A DNA stretch of 64,000 bases, from contig NZ_JBANFI010000001.1 of NCBI RefSeq assembly GCF_045055655.1, positions 124,001-188,000 of the forward strand. The letters run 5' to 3'. Both the position numbers and the translations under genes were made by a program. This document shows, in pieces, positions 53,409 through 63,181 of the stretch. The first letter of the stretch is position 1, and each line of letters starts with the position of its first letter. The notes beneath the pieces are model-generated. The model saw only the letters and a list, made by a program, of their open reading frames with translations. It was not told the DNA's origin and did no database searches. This DNA is from Marinospirillum alkalitolerans (lineage in GTDB: Bacteria; Pseudomonadota; Gammaproteobacteria; Pseudomonadales; Halomonadaceae).

Positions 53409-53431
53409 ATACAAGCCTTGGAGAAAGACAG

Positions 53432-56011
53432 ATGGGTCGGTCGATAGCAAATTGGTGTATGAACCACACCCGCAGCGTTTTTATTGTGATGCTGCTGGCG
53501 GTGTTGGCCTTGGGCGCGATGATTCCGCGGATTGTGATTGATACGGATCCGGAGAATATGCTCTCTGCTGAGCAGCCAGATCGCCTGCGTCACAATGAGA
53601 TTCGGGCCACCTTTGGCCTGCACGATATGCTGGTGGTTGGGCAGGTCAATACTGAGCAGGGGATCTTTAATCCGGCTTCTTTGGCCGCCCATTATCAGCT
53701 GACGCGCGCCATCGAGCAGATGGAGGGCGTGATTGCGGCAGATCTGATGTCGTTGGCGGCAGTGGATAATGTAGAGCAAGCTGGCCCCGGCACCATCGCT
53801 TATGATTGGTTGATTCCTGAAGCACCGCAGACGCAAGCCGAAGCCGATCGTATCCGTGCTGCGGTAGAGCGCCTGCCGATGTATCTTGGCACGCTGGTGT
53901 CTGAAGATGGCCAGGCGGCCGCGATTTTTGTTCCGATTGCCAGCAAGGATATCAGCCATCGCATTGCGCAAGAAATCCAAGCCGTGGTGGAGACCTTGGA
54001 TGTGAGTGATGCTTTTCATATCACGGGTCAGCCAGTGGCGCAGGATACCTTTGGTGTTGAAATGTTCCAGCAGATGGCGATTTCAGCCCCCCTCGCTGGT
54101 TTGGTGATCTTTCTTGCCATGCTGTATTTCTTCCGTAGTTTGCCGCTGGTTGTTGCACCGATGCTGCTGGCGATGGCCACGGTGATCACGACCATGGGTC
54201 TGCTGATTGGTCTGGGCTATACCGTGCACATCATGAGTTCGATGATTCCGATCTTCTTGATGCCGATAGCGGTGGTGGCCTCAGTACATGTGCTGTCGAA
54301 TTTTGCTGATCGCTATCGCCCTGGTGATGATCCCAAGCAGGTGATGGGGGCTGTGATGGAGCAGCTCTTCAAGCCAGTGCTGTTTACCAGCCTGACCACG
54401 GCGGTGGGTTTTCTCTCGCTGCTGACGACTCCTATTCCTCCGGTACAGGTGTTTGGTGCTTTTATCTCCTTTGGTGTGTTGATCGCGCTGATCTTGACCC
54501 TGTGCTTTATCCCAGCCTATACCGTGGCCTTAAAGCGTGAAACGCTGGATAAGATGGCAGAAAAATTCCGTGCCAAGGAAGAACAGGCCGCCGCGCAGGA
54601 TGCAGAGAGCCTGCTCAGTCGCCTTGGTCGCCTACCCACCCGCGCACCGCTTGCGGTGGTGGGCGCGGTAGTTGGTCTGCTGCTGGTCTCTGGTTATGGT
54701 ATTCAGCAGATTCAGATTAACGATAATCCCACCCTGTGGTTTAAACAGGATCACCGCATTCGTGTCGCCGATCAGGTGTTAAATGCGCGCTTTGCGGGCA
54801 CCTATGAAGCCTATCTGGCTTTCAGATCGACTCAGGCTGAAGCGCAGTTGCAGCAGCTCAATGAGCAGGCCAACAGGCTTTTTGCTGAGGCTGAAAGACA
54901 GGGTGTCATGCTGGATACCCGCTGGGAGGCGCTCTGGCAGGCAACAGAAAACGAACCCAATCTGGGTGCGCGTTTAGAAGCCCTCGCCAGTGAAATCGAT
55001 GATCAGCTCTTTATGGTGGATGCAGATGCCCAGGCCGTGTTGGAAACCCTGCTGGATGCGGTTGAAAGCACACGCAGTCAGACACGGGTGTTCCAGCAGC
55101 CAGAGGTCTTGGCTTATCTGGATGATCTTAAAGCCCATTTAGAAGAGCAGGGCTTGATCGGTAAGGCCAACTCCTTAGCGGATGTGGTGAAAACGATTAA
55201 CCGTGAGCTGGTCAGCGGTGATCCTGTGGATTATCAGCTCCCGCAGACCGCGAATGGCGTGGCACAAACCATTCTGAGCTTTCAATCTTCGCAACGCCCA
55301 GATGACTTGTGGAATTTTGTCACGCGCGATTTCACGCAAGCCAGCATGTGGGTGCAGCTGCCCAGTGGTGATAATCAGGTGATGAGTCGGGTGGTCGAGG
55401 CCGTTGATGCCTATATTGCCGCTCATCCTCTGCCAGCTGGCTTAGAGGCAGATTGGGGCGGGACCACCTATATCAATTTGATCTGGCAGGGCGAGATGGT
55501 CGAAGGCATGCTCTGGGCGCTCTTCTCAGCCTTTATTGTGGTGCTAGTGATGATGGTGGCGCTCTTTCGTAACCTGTGGCTGGGTCTGCTGGCGATGCTG
55601 CCACTGACCATCACCATCGCGGCCATCTATGGTGTCATGGGCTTGATCGGTAAAGACTTTGATATGCCGGTGGCGGTGTTGTCATCGCTTTCGCTGGGCT
55701 TATCGGTGGATTTTGCGATTCACTTTATTCAGCGGCTGCGTATGGCGTTGGAGACCACCGCTGGAGATTGGCAAGCCGCGATGGCACTGGTTTTCCAAGA
55801 GCCTTCACGCGCCATAGTGCGCAATGCGGTGGTGATTTCGGTGGGCTTTCTGCCGCTGTTGGCCGCGCCATTGGTGCCCTATATTACGGTTGGGATCTTC
55901 TTGGCGAGCATTATGGCCACTTCGGCACTGGTGACCCTCTTTGCGCTCCCTGCTGTGATCAGCCTAGCCCCGCGTGCCTTCTTGGGTGCGCAGGTTCACT
56001 CTAATTCTTGA
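53432..56011 (+). CDS. RND superfamily exporter (MMPL family)
   Basis: 859 aa; start at 53432 (MGRSIANWCMNHTRS) with GGAG before it. Two repeats, each with one helix, a large periplasmic loop and five helices; first half has QMAISAPLAGLVIFLAMLYFF, second WALFSAFIVVLVMMVALFRNLWLG and LSLGLSVDFAIHFIQRLR (the aspartate proton relay). Closest to predicted RND exporters of the sterol/hopanoid or MmpL type, not drug AcrB. Forms an operon with a LolA-like protein and an outer-membrane protein. Confidence 0.9.
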   Translation: MGRSIANWCMNHTRSVFIVMLLAVLALGAMIPRIVIDTDPENMLSAEQPDRLRHNEIRATFGLHDMLVVGQVNTEQGIFNPASLAAHYQLTRAIEQMEGVIAADLMSLAAVDNVEQAGPGTIAYDWLIPEAPQTQAEADRIRAAVERLPMYLGTLVSEDGQAAAIFVPIASKDISHRIAQEIQAVVETLDVSDAFHITGQPVAQDTFGVEMFQQMAISAPLAGLVIFLAMLYFFRSLPLVVAPMLLAMATVITTMGLLIGLGYTVHIMSSMIPIFLMPIAVVASVHVLSNFADRYRPGDDPKQVMGAVMEQLFKPVLFTSLTTAVGFLSLLTTPIPPVQVFGAFISFGVLIALILTLCFIPAYTVALKRETLDKMAEKFRAKEEQAAAQDAESLLSRLGRLPTRAPLAVVGAVVGLLLVSGYGIQQIQINDNPTLWFKQDHRIRVADQVLNARFAGTYEAYLAFRSTQAEAQLQQLNEQANRLFAEAERQGVMLDTRWEALWQATENEPNLGARLEALASEIDDQLFMVDADAQAVLETLLDAVESTRSQTRVFQQPEVLAYLDDLKAHLEEQGLIGKANSLADVVKTINRELVSGDPVDYQLPQTANGVAQTILSFQSSQRPDDLWNFVTRDFTQASMWVQLPSGDNQVMSRVVEAVDAYIAAHPLPAGLEADWGGTTYINLIWQGEMVEGMLWALFSAFIVVLVMMVALFRNLWLGLLAMLPLTITIAAIYGVMGLIGKDFDMPVAVLSSLSLGLSVDFAIHFIQRLRMALETTAGDWQAAMALVFQEPSRAIVRNAVVISVGFLPLLAAPLVPYITVGIFLASIMATSALVTLFALPAVISLAPRAFLGAQVHSNS

Positions 56012-56028
56012 TTTGTGAGGTGAAAACC

Positions 56029-56841
56029 ATGCGTGAGATTTCAGTTACTCGTCACCTGCCGCGTTGGTTGGCAGGGGCAGCGTTGGCGGCCTTGATCAAC
56101 CCACTGGCCTTGGCAACTCCGACGGCGCAAGAGATTGTCGAGCGAGCCAATCAGGCGTCCTACTATGCTGGGCGTGATGGTCGCTCAGAGGCCAGAATGC
56201 GCATCGAAGACAGTCGTGGGCAGACCCAAACGCGCCAGTTTACTGTATTGCGACGCAATGTGGATCAACAGCGCCAGCAGTATCTGGTGGTGTTTAGTCG
56301 CCCCTCAGAATATCGCGACACGGCTTTTTTAGTGGAGAAGAACCCCGCCGCTGAGGATGATCGTTGGTTGTATCTGCCCGCGATGGATCTGGTGCGCCGT
56401 ATTGCCCCCGGCGATAAACGCACGAGCTTTGTCGGTGCGCACCTCTTTTATGAGGACATCTCTGGTCGGCACTTGGATGATGATACCCATGAGCTGATTG
56501 ACACCACTGAACAGCATTATCTGATTCGCTCCAGGCCCAAAGATCCACGCTCCGTTGAGTTTGCCTTCTTCACCACTTGGATTGATCGTGAGCATCACCT
56601 GCCTTTGCGTGTGGAGTACACCAACGCCGCGGGTGAGGTGTATCGGCGTATGGAAAGCTCAGGTATCGAGGTGATTGATGGTTATCCCACACCCACGGTG
56701 ATGCGTGTGCAGGATCTGGCCTCGGGCGGCCACACCATCGTGCAGTTTCGCGGCATCAGTTATGACTTGGATCTGCCCGCCAATGTCTTTACTGAGCGCA
56801 GCCTGCGCCATCCCCCCAGCCAGTGGTTAGAGCGGAGATAA
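56029..56841 (+). CDS. LolA-like outer-membrane lipoprotein-sorting protein
   Basis: 270 aa from ATG at 56029 (GAGG before it). Signal peptide (LAGAALAALINPLALA). The chain then has the LolA/DUF4292-like half-barrel pattern: TPTAQEIVERANQASYY, RNVDQQRQQYLVVFSRPSEYRDTAFLVEK, DRWLYLPAMDLVRRI and SFVGAHLFYEDISGRH, as in proteins that accompany RND exporters and carry a hydrophobic cargo in the periplasm. Four bases before the next gene. Confidence 0.85.
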   Translation: MREISVTRHLPRWLAGAALAALINPLALATPTAQEIVERANQASYYAGRDGRSEARMRIEDSRGQTQTRQFTVLRRNVDQQRQQYLVVFSRPSEYRDTAFLVEKNPAAEDDRWLYLPAMDLVRRIAPGDKRTSFVGAHLFYEDISGRHLDDDTHELIDTTEQHYLIRSRPKDPRSVEFAFFTTWIDREHHLPLRVEYTNAAGEVYRRMESSGIEVIDGYPTPTVMRVQDLASGGHTIVQFRGISYDLDLPANVFTERSLRHPPSQWLERR

Positions 56842-56846
56842 GTCTG

Positions 56847-58205
56847 ATGGTTGATTTCACGCAACGCACCCCGCTGATTGCGGCTGGCCTGCTACTGGCG
56901 CTGTGCGCTCCACCCAGCCTGGCCGATGATTGGGCCAGTGATTGGGAAGACGATGGCTGGGCGGATGAAGAGTGGGACGAGATGCCCAGATCGCGCCTGC
57001 CTTTTACATTGCATGGCTTTGTTGAAGCGGCCGCTGGGGTGCATCTCCAGTCGAACCCCGAAGTGAAGGAGCAGATCGATCAGCGTTGGAATCTGGCCGA
57101 AACCCGCCTCCAGCTTGAACTGAATGGAGACTGGCAGCAGGTCAGCTATCGTGTGCGCGGTGATCTGGTCGCCGATGGTGTTGAAGATGAAGTGCGTGCG
57201 GAGCTGCGCGAGGCCTTTTTCAGCACCAGCACTGGCGCCGTGGATTGGCGCGTGGGCCGACAGGTTCTGACCTGGGGAACAGGGGATCTGTTGTTTATCA
57301 ATGATCTGTTTCCCAAGGACTGGGCGTCTTTTCTGATCGGCCGTGATGAGGACTATCTGAAAGCGCCTTCAGATGCGCTACGTACCACTTGGCATGCGGA
57401 TGCGCTGACGGTTGATCTGGTGTGGACGCCGGTTTTTAACCCAGATCAGTATGTCGATGGGGGGCGTCTGTCCTATTTCAATCCACAAACTGGAGCCGCC
57501 AGTGCTGAATCTATTTCTGATCTCAGTCGTGAGCCGCGCTCCTTCCCGAGTGATGGAGAGCTGGCGCTGCGTTTGGCAACACGGATTGATGGTCGTGAAT
57601 TTGCCCTCTATGGCTATCGAGGCTTTTATCCGCAGCCGGATGATGCACGGGCTATGCCGAGCGGAAAGCTCGAACATCCGCGCCTGAATGCCTATGGCGC
57701 GAGTGTGCGTGCTCCGCTGGGAGCGGGTTTGATCAATGCTGAGGTGGGCTACTATGACTCAGTCGATAATCGCAGTGGTGATCAAGCCGGTGCGCTGCCG
57801 AACTCTGAAGTGCGTTTTTTGGTCGGCTATGACTGGGAGCTGATCACCCATTTGAATGTGGGTGTGCAGTATTACCAAGAATGGACGCAGGATTTTGATC
57901 AGCTTGAGCAGGCGATGGTGGCGAGAGGCAACCCTTCAGATTGGGCCGGCAAGGAGCATCGGCATCTGCTGACCGCCCGCCTGACCTACACCCAGATGCG
58001 TGGTGATTTGGTCTGGTCCTTGTTTGGTTTTGCCTCACCCAATGAGCAGGATTTTTATCTGCGTCCCAGTGTGCGCTATCGCTACTCAGATGCGCTGACG
58101 CTCAGTACAGGCGCCAACCTCTTTGGTGGGCGTGATGACTTTAGCTTCTTCGGTCAGTTTGAGGAAGACAGTAACTTCTGGGCCAGAGCAAGGTATCGTT
58201 TTTAA
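56847..58205 (+). CDS. Outer-membrane beta-barrel protein (DUF1302/TonB-free porin-like)
   Basis: 452 aa with signal peptide (LIAAGLLLALCAPPSLA). After an acidic stretch (DDWASDWEDDGWADEEW) come repeated strands and a DWRVGRQVLTWGTGDLLFINDLFP motif seen in outer-membrane channels encoded next to RND exporters; it ends NFWARARYRF with terminal F. Probably the outer-membrane exit or acceptor for the cargo of this RND system. Stop overlaps the slmA stop by 4 bp on the other strand. Confidence 0.75.
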   Translation: MVDFTQRTPLIAAGLLLALCAPPSLADDWASDWEDDGWADEEWDEMPRSRLPFTLHGFVEAAAGVHLQSNPEVKEQIDQRWNLAETRLQLELNGDWQQVSYRVRGDLVADGVEDEVRAELREAFFSTSTGAVDWRVGRQVLTWGTGDLLFINDLFPKDWASFLIGRDEDYLKAPSDALRTTWHADALTVDLVWTPVFNPDQYVDGGRLSYFNPQTGAASAESISDLSREPRSFPSDGELALRLATRIDGREFALYGYRGFYPQPDDARAMPSGKLEHPRLNAYGASVRAPLGAGLINAEVGYYDSVDNRSGDQAGALPNSEVRFLVGYDWELITHLNVGVQYYQEWTQDFDQLEQAMVARGNPSDWAGKEHRHLLTARLTYTQMRGDLVWSLFGFASPNEQDFYLRPSVRYRYSDALTLSTGANLFGGRDDFSFFGQFEEDSNFWARARYRF

Positions 58206-58831
58206 CCCGCCTGCTGCTGGATTGGCTCCACCACCAACCCTTTGGCCAGATGCCGCCACTGAATCGGCCATTCATGGGTTGGGGTGCGCTTAAAGCCACT
58301 GCGCACAAACTGCACGATACGCCCCTCGACCAGCGCCACCAGCATACTGGCGGCGGCAGTGGTGGGCAGGGCAACCTTCTTGCCTTCACGGATTTCAGTT
58401 TCACGCAGGATCTGCTTGATTTGCACCTCAAGCCGTTCATAGATGCGCGCAATGCGCTGGCGTAGGTGATCACTCTCTCCGAACAGGGCATCGCCGGTCA
58501 GCAGGCGGCACAGGCCGGGGTTGTGTTCAGCAAAGGCCAGCAACAGCGTCAGCACATGCTCGCAGCGCACTAAGGTGGCCTGCTGTTCTTTCAGAATCAG
58601 ATTGATGCGCGAGAACAGACTTTCCTCAATAAAATCGATCAGGCCTTCATAGATCTTGCCCTTGCTCGAAAAATGTCGATACAAGGCTGCCTCAGAGACG
58701 CCGACTTCCTTCGCCAGTGACGCTGTGGTGATCTTGCCGCCTTTTTGATCTTCCAGCATACGCGCCAGTGCTTGGAGGATATCCTCACGGCGCTGCGTTT
58801 TATTTTTGCGTGGTGTCTGTTGCTCGCTCAC
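58202..58831 (-). CDS. slmA: Nucleoid occlusion factor SlmA
   Basis: 209-aa TetR-type protein that binds DNA and blocks FtsZ rings over the nucleoid. HTH reads ITTASLAKEVGVSEAALYRHFSSKGKIYEGLIDF, followed by FSRINLILKE and a C-terminal FVRSGFKRTP segment, all SlmA features (SlmA of E. coli has the same ALYRHFPSKTRMF-like core). Adjacent to argB and dut-coaBC as in many gammaproteobacteria. Confidence 0.92.
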   Translation of the reverse strand: MSEQQTPRKNKTQRREDILQALARMLEDQKGGKITTASLAKEVGVSEAALYRHFSSKGKIYEGLIDFIEESLFSRINLILKEQQATLVRCEHVLTLLLAFAEHNPGLCRLLTGDALFGESDHLRQRIARIYERLEVQIKQILRETEIREGKKVALPTTAAASMLVALVEGRIVQFVRSGFKRTPTHEWPIQWRHLAKGLVVEPIQQQAG

Positions 58832-58840
58832 GTCTGCCTC

Positions 58841-59752
58841 CTATTCGCTGGTGCTCGCGTTGGGCTGATCGGTAATCAGCGTGCCAACCCCCGCATTGGT
58901 GAAGATTTCCAGCAAGGTGGCATGGCTGACGCGTCCATCAATAATATGCGCGGTTTTGACACCGTTTTTAACAGCCTCTAATGCACAGTTGATCTTGGGC
59001 AGCATGCCGCCATAAATGGTGCCATCTTCGATCAGCGCATCAACCTGTGCGGTGGTTAGGCCAGTCAGTACCTTGCCTTCCTTGCTTTGTAAGCCAGCCA
59101 CATTCGTCAGCAGAATCAGCTTCTCAGCCTGCAGAGCTTCGGCAATCTTGCCAGCGACCAGATCGGCGTTGATATTGTAAGACGCGCCTTGATCATCCAT
59201 GCCAATCGGGGCGATGACGGGGATAAAATCACGGCTGGCAAGCATTTCAATCAAGGCGCTATCGATCTTCTCGACTTCACCAACATGGCCGATATCAATG
59301 ATTTCAGGCGCGGTCATCTCAGGGGTTTTGTGCTTCACCTTGAGCTTGCGCGCTTTAATCAGTTGGCCGTCTTTGCCGGTGAGGCCGATGGCTTTACCAC
59401 CAGCGAGGTTGATTTGGGTAACGATTTCTTTATTCACCAAGCCGCCGAGCACCATCTGCACGACATCCATCGTCTGGCCATCCGTGACGCGCATGCCATT
59501 GACAAAGTGAGACTCGATATTCAGACGCTTGAGCAGCTCACCAATCTGTGGGCCACCGCCGTGTACCACCACTGGATTAATGCCCACTTCTTTGAGCAGA
59601 ACCACATCGCGGCAGAAGGAATCGATCAAATCGTCTTCTGTCATCGCATTGCCGCCGTATTTAATCACCAGCGTCTTACCAGAAAACTTCTGAATATAAG
59701 GCAGGGCTTCAGATAAAACCTGCACAGTAGTTTGGGGGTCAGTCACGGCCAT
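58841..59752 (-). CDS. argB: Acetylglutamate kinase
   Basis: 303 aa; phosphorylates N-acetyl-L-glutamate in arginine synthesis. Motifs LVIKYGGNAM, VHGGGPQIG, and VLTGLTTAQVDALI plus GGMLPKINCALEAVKNGV near the end. Start at 59752 (MAVTDPQT) follows GGAGACAAGA; a 4-codon longer start exists. Long form with the N-terminal helix, which in other species gives hexamers and arginine feedback (inference). Confidence 0.96.
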   Translation of the reverse strand: MAVTDPQTTVQVLSEALPYIQKFSGKTLVIKYGGNAMTEDDLIDSFCRDVVLLKEVGINPVVVHGGGPQIGELLKRLNIESHFVNGMRVTDGQTMDVVQMVLGGLVNKEIVTQINLAGGKAIGLTGKDGQLIKARKLKVKHKTPEMTAPEIIDIGHVGEVEKIDSALIEMLASRDFIPVIAPIGMDDQGASYNINADLVAGKIAEALQAEKLILLTNVAGLQSKEGKVLTGLTTAQVDALIEDGTIYGGMLPKINCALEAVKNGVKTAHIIDGRVSHATLLEIFTNAGVGTLITDQPNASTSE

Positions 59753-59797
59753 TCTTGTCTCCATCGTTGCGTCTGCGCGTTAGTCAGGCTGCTTAAA

Positions 59798-61177
59798 TTA
59801 AAAATCGAGTGTGAGCTGCGGGTCGAGTGCTTGTAAAGCGGTGCGAAAACACTGGCTGATGCGTGCCAGCGCTTCGGGTGTTTTGCCCTCAAAGCGCAGG
59901 ACCAGTACCGGCGTGGTATTGGAGGCACGGCACAGCCCCCAACCATCGGCATAGTCAACGCGAATGCCATCCAGCGTGGTGCGTTGGCCTTCACCAAAAT
60001 CGCCTTCTGCAGCCAAGCGCGCAACCAGATCAAACTTAGTCTCATCTGTCACTGTGACATTGATCTCAGGCGTGCTCAGATCCTGAGGATAACGTGCAAA
60101 GAAGGTGTCGGCATCGTCTTGCTGTGCGGCGAGAATCTGCACCAAACGTGCGGCAGCAAACAGGCCATCATCAAAACCAAACCAGCTTTCTTTAAAGAAG
60201 ATATGGCCGCTCATTTCACCAGCCAGCAGCGCACCGGTTTCTTTCATCCGCGCTTTGATCAGTGAATGGCCGGTTTGCCACATCTCTGGCTCGCCACCAG
60301 CGGCTTGAATCACGCGTCCCAGATTGCCAGTGCACTTCACATCATAGATGATCTTGGCCCCTGGGTGCCGACTGAGCAGATCTTCGGCCAGTGCCATCAT
60401 CAAATGATCGGGGTAGATCAGCGTGCCTTGCGGCGTGATCAAGCCCACACGGTCGCCATCACCATCAAAGCCAAGGCCGAGGTCCGCTTCTTCTTCCTTC
60501 ACCTTATGAATCAGATCTTGCAGGTTTTCAGGCTTGCCGGGATCAGGGTGATGATTGGGGAAGTGGCCATCAATCTCAGTAAACAGCTCGATGACCTCAC
60601 ATCCCAACTGGCGCAGAATCAGTGGGGCGAGTTCGCCTGCGACACCATTACCTGTATCGACAACGACCTTCAAAGGGCGCTGGAGTTGAATGCGCTCTTG
60701 AATCGCTTGGGTATAGGCTGCTTTGATGCAGGTTTGTTTTTCAAAGCCTTCACCTGTGGTGAAATCTTCTTCTTGGATACGACGATAGAGGTCACGGATG
60801 GCCGCACCCGATAGGGTATCACCAGCCAGTACACACTTGAGGCCATTGTAGTTAGAAGGGTTGTGGCTACCGGTGAGCATAATGCCGGAGCGGGTGCCTT
60901 CAAGATAATGGGTCGCGAAGTAGAGCACCGGGGTGGGAACCATGCCGATATCAATGACATCGCGGCCACTGGCGAGCAGACCTTCTTTAAGCGCTTGAAT
61001 CAGGTTGGGGCCAGAAAGGCGGCCATCGCGCGCGACCACCACGGTAGATTCGCCACGGGCGGCAGCCTCTGAGCCCAGTGCTTGACCGATCAGGCGCACG
61101 CCTTCTTCAGTCAGGGTGTCGTTCACAACGCCACGAATATCGTAGGCGCGAAAAATAGAAGAAGAGAGAGAAGTCAT
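59798..61177 (-). CDS. algC: Phosphomannomutase/phosphoglucomutase
   Basis: 459 aa. Active-site serine S104 in LTGSHNPSNYNGLK; metal loop GFDGDGDRVGLI; sugar loop GEMSGHIFF; phosphate loop RASNTTPVLVLR. Makes mannose-1-P and glucose-1-P for exopolysaccharide and LPS core; in Pseudomonas the gene in this dut-algC-argB position is algC. Confidence 0.93.
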   Translation of the reverse strand: MTSLSSSIFRAYDIRGVVNDTLTEEGVRLIGQALGSEAAARGESTVVVARDGRLSGPNLIQALKEGLLASGRDVIDIGMVPTPVLYFATHYLEGTRSGIMLTGSHNPSNYNGLKCVLAGDTLSGAAIRDLYRRIQEEDFTTGEGFEKQTCIKAAYTQAIQERIQLQRPLKVVVDTGNGVAGELAPLILRQLGCEVIELFTEIDGHFPNHHPDPGKPENLQDLIHKVKEEEADLGLGFDGDGDRVGLITPQGTLIYPDHLMMALAEDLLSRHPGAKIIYDVKCTGNLGRVIQAAGGEPEMWQTGHSLIKARMKETGALLAGEMSGHIFFKESWFGFDDGLFAAARLVQILAAQQDDADTFFARYPQDLSTPEINVTVTDETKFDLVARLAAEGDFGEGQRTTLDGIRVDYADGWGLCRASNTTPVLVLRFEGKTPEALARISQCFRTALQALDPQLTLDF

Positions 61178-61239
61178 GCGTGCATCCTGTCAGTCAATCA
61201 AGAAGTGATAAAGCAACGAGTCGGTTGTGTGTGGCAGGC

Positions 61240-61692
61240 TCAGTGGCGGCCAGAGCTACCAAAACCACCTGCGCCTCGGTCGGTCGCGCTAAAGTCGTTG
61301 ACCTGTTCAAACTCGGCCTGGATCACCGGCACGATCACATATTGGGCAATGCGCTCTCCTGGCTGGATAGTAAAAGAAGCCTGGCCACGGTTCCAGACGG
61401 AAATCATCAGTTCGCCTTGATAATCTGAATCGATCAGACCGACCAGATTACCCAGCACGATGCCGTGTTTATGACCCAGACCAGAGCGCGGCAGAATCAT
61501 GCCCGCTAAACCTGGATCCGCCAGATAGATCGCCAGGCCAGTTTTAATCAGATGAGTCTCGCCGGGGGCCAGTTCAAGAGGCGCGTCCAGCAGGGCGCGT
61601 AAATCTAGTCCGGCAGAGCCAGCTGTGGCATAGCTGGGCAGGTCGCCGACACGCGGATCGAGGACTTTTACGGCGATTTTGGGATGAGACAT
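61240..61692 (-). CDS. dut: Deoxyuridine 5'-triphosphate nucleotidohydrolase
   Basis: 150-aa trimeric dUTPase. Five motifs present: AGSAGLDLRA, PRSGLG, GLIDSDYQGE, GERIAQYVI, and RGAGGFGSSGRH at the end. 46 bp downstream of coaBC on the same strand. Confidence 0.97.
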   Translation of the reverse strand: MSHPKIAVKVLDPRVGDLPSYATAGSAGLDLRALLDAPLELAPGETHLIKTGLAIYLADPGLAGMILPRSGLGHKHGIVLGNLVGLIDSDYQGELMISVWNRGQASFTIQPGERIAQYVIVPVIQAEFEQVNDFSATDRGAGGFGSSGRH

Positions 61693-61738
61693 GGGGGTTC
61701 CTTACAATGCAAACATCAATAAAAGTGGACGGGCCTTG

Positions 61739-63007
61739 TTAGGGCGTGCTTATCTTCGAAGGACTGATCGAGCGCTGCTCTTGGTAGAGTGTGATCAGAC
61801 GCGCGATTAATTGGTGCGCGAGTGTGGCCTTTTGGGTGGCAGGCCAGTCTTGCTGCTGCAGCTGATGTTGTTGATCCTGCCAAAGCAAGGTCACGCGATT
61901 CTGATCACTGCCAAAGCCGATGCTGGGATCGCTGACATCGTTGGCGACGATGGCATCCAGATTTTTGCGGATCAGCTTCTGCTGCGCATATTCCAATACC
62001 TGCTGTGTTTCAGCCGCAAAACCAATACAGAAGGGGCGTGGGCTGCTTGCCGCGAGGGTCGCCAGAATGTCAGGGTTTTTGATCAGCTCCAGCGTCAGCG
62101 TCTCGGATGCCGTCTTTTTGATCTTCTGCTCAGCGGGCGTCGCCATGCGATAATCCGCCACGGCGGCGCAAGCAATAAAAAGATCACTCTGTGCTTGATG
62201 CGCCTGACAAGCGGCCAGCATCTCGTTGGCACTGAGAACATTGATCCGCTCAACACCGGCCGGCGTGGGCAGATGCACAGGGCCAGCCACCAGGGTGACT
62301 TGTGCCCCTAAGGCGCGTGCTGCACTGGCGAGTGCAAAGCCCATTTTGCCGGAACTATGATTAGAAAGATAACGCACCGGATCGAGCGCTTCTTGGGTGG
62401 GTCCGGCGGTGATCAAAAAACGCAAACCGGCACCAAGAGGTGCAACAGCCGATGATCGCTGCGACCAAGCCGCTTCAAGCGCAGCCAATAGCGCTTCTGG
62501 CTCGGGTAGGCGGCCTAGCCCCACATCTCCGCAAGCTTGTTCACCTGCCTCGGGTGGGATCAGCTGATAGCCAAACTCCTGCAAACGCTGGCAGTTGGCT
62601 TGGGTGGCAGGGTGCGCCCACATCTGCTGATTCATCGCTGGTGCCAGATAAACAGGAGCAGCAGTGGCAAGGCATAGGGTGGTGAGCAGATCATCCGCCT
62701 GCCCCTGAGCCAAGCGCGCGAGCAGGTTCGCGCTGGCCGGTGCCAAGAGCACCAGATTGGCCCAGCGCGCTAGTTCAATATGGCCCATGCCGGCTTCGGC
62801 TTCGGCATCCAAAAGTTCGGTATGCACAGCATGGCCAGTTAAGGCTTGGAAGGTCAGCGGCTGGATAAAAGCCTGCGCGCCGGCGGTCATCACCACCCGA
62901 ACTTCTGCGCCTGCTTTGATGAGTAAGCGGGCCAGCAGCGCTGTTTTATAAGCCGCGATACCGCCGCTGACTCCAAGGAGAATGCGAGCTTGCGCCAGTG
63001 AATTCAT
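61739..63007 (-). CDS. coaBC: Bifunctional phosphopantothenoylcysteine decarboxylase/phosphopantothenate--cysteine ligase
   Basis: 422 aa from ATG 63007 (MNSLAQARILLGVSGGIAAYK); the frame is open 81 codons further but that part is unconserved. CoaC part with FMN-binding GVSGGIAAYK, active-site histidine in GHIELARWAN and AMNQQMW; CoaB part with ITAGPTQEALDPVRYLSNHSSGKMG. Two steps of coenzyme A synthesis. No clear ribosome site. Divergent from radC. Confidence 0.96.
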   Translation of the reverse strand: MNSLAQARILLGVSGGIAAYKTALLARLLIKAGAEVRVVMTAGAQAFIQPLTFQALTGHAVHTELLDAEAEAGMGHIELARWANLVLLAPASANLLARLAQGQADDLLTTLCLATAAPVYLAPAMNQQMWAHPATQANCQRLQEFGYQLIPPEAGEQACGDVGLGRLPEPEALLAALEAAWSQRSSAVAPLGAGLRFLITAGPTQEALDPVRYLSNHSSGKMGFALASAARALGAQVTLVAGPVHLPTPAGVERINVLSANEMLAACQAHQAQSDLFIACAAVADYRMATPAEQKIKKTASETLTLELIKNPDILATLAASSPRPFCIGFAAETQQVLEYAQQKLIRKNLDAIVANDVSDPSIGFGSDQNRVTLLWQDQQHQLQQQDWPATQKATLAHQLIARLITLYQEQRSISPSKISTP

Positions 63008-63181
63008 AATAGGAAAGGCTTCCAGCAAAAAAGAAGCTAACCTTATCATGAACCGCGAAAACGGAGAAGGTATCCACCTGAGTCGGTCGGTGTCAGAGGG
63101 CTGCTCCAGTCGCTGATCAGGGTGATCACTGGCGTGGTTGCCCCCTGTCTGAGAGGGATGCGCGTCAACAAGGAGGTGAGG

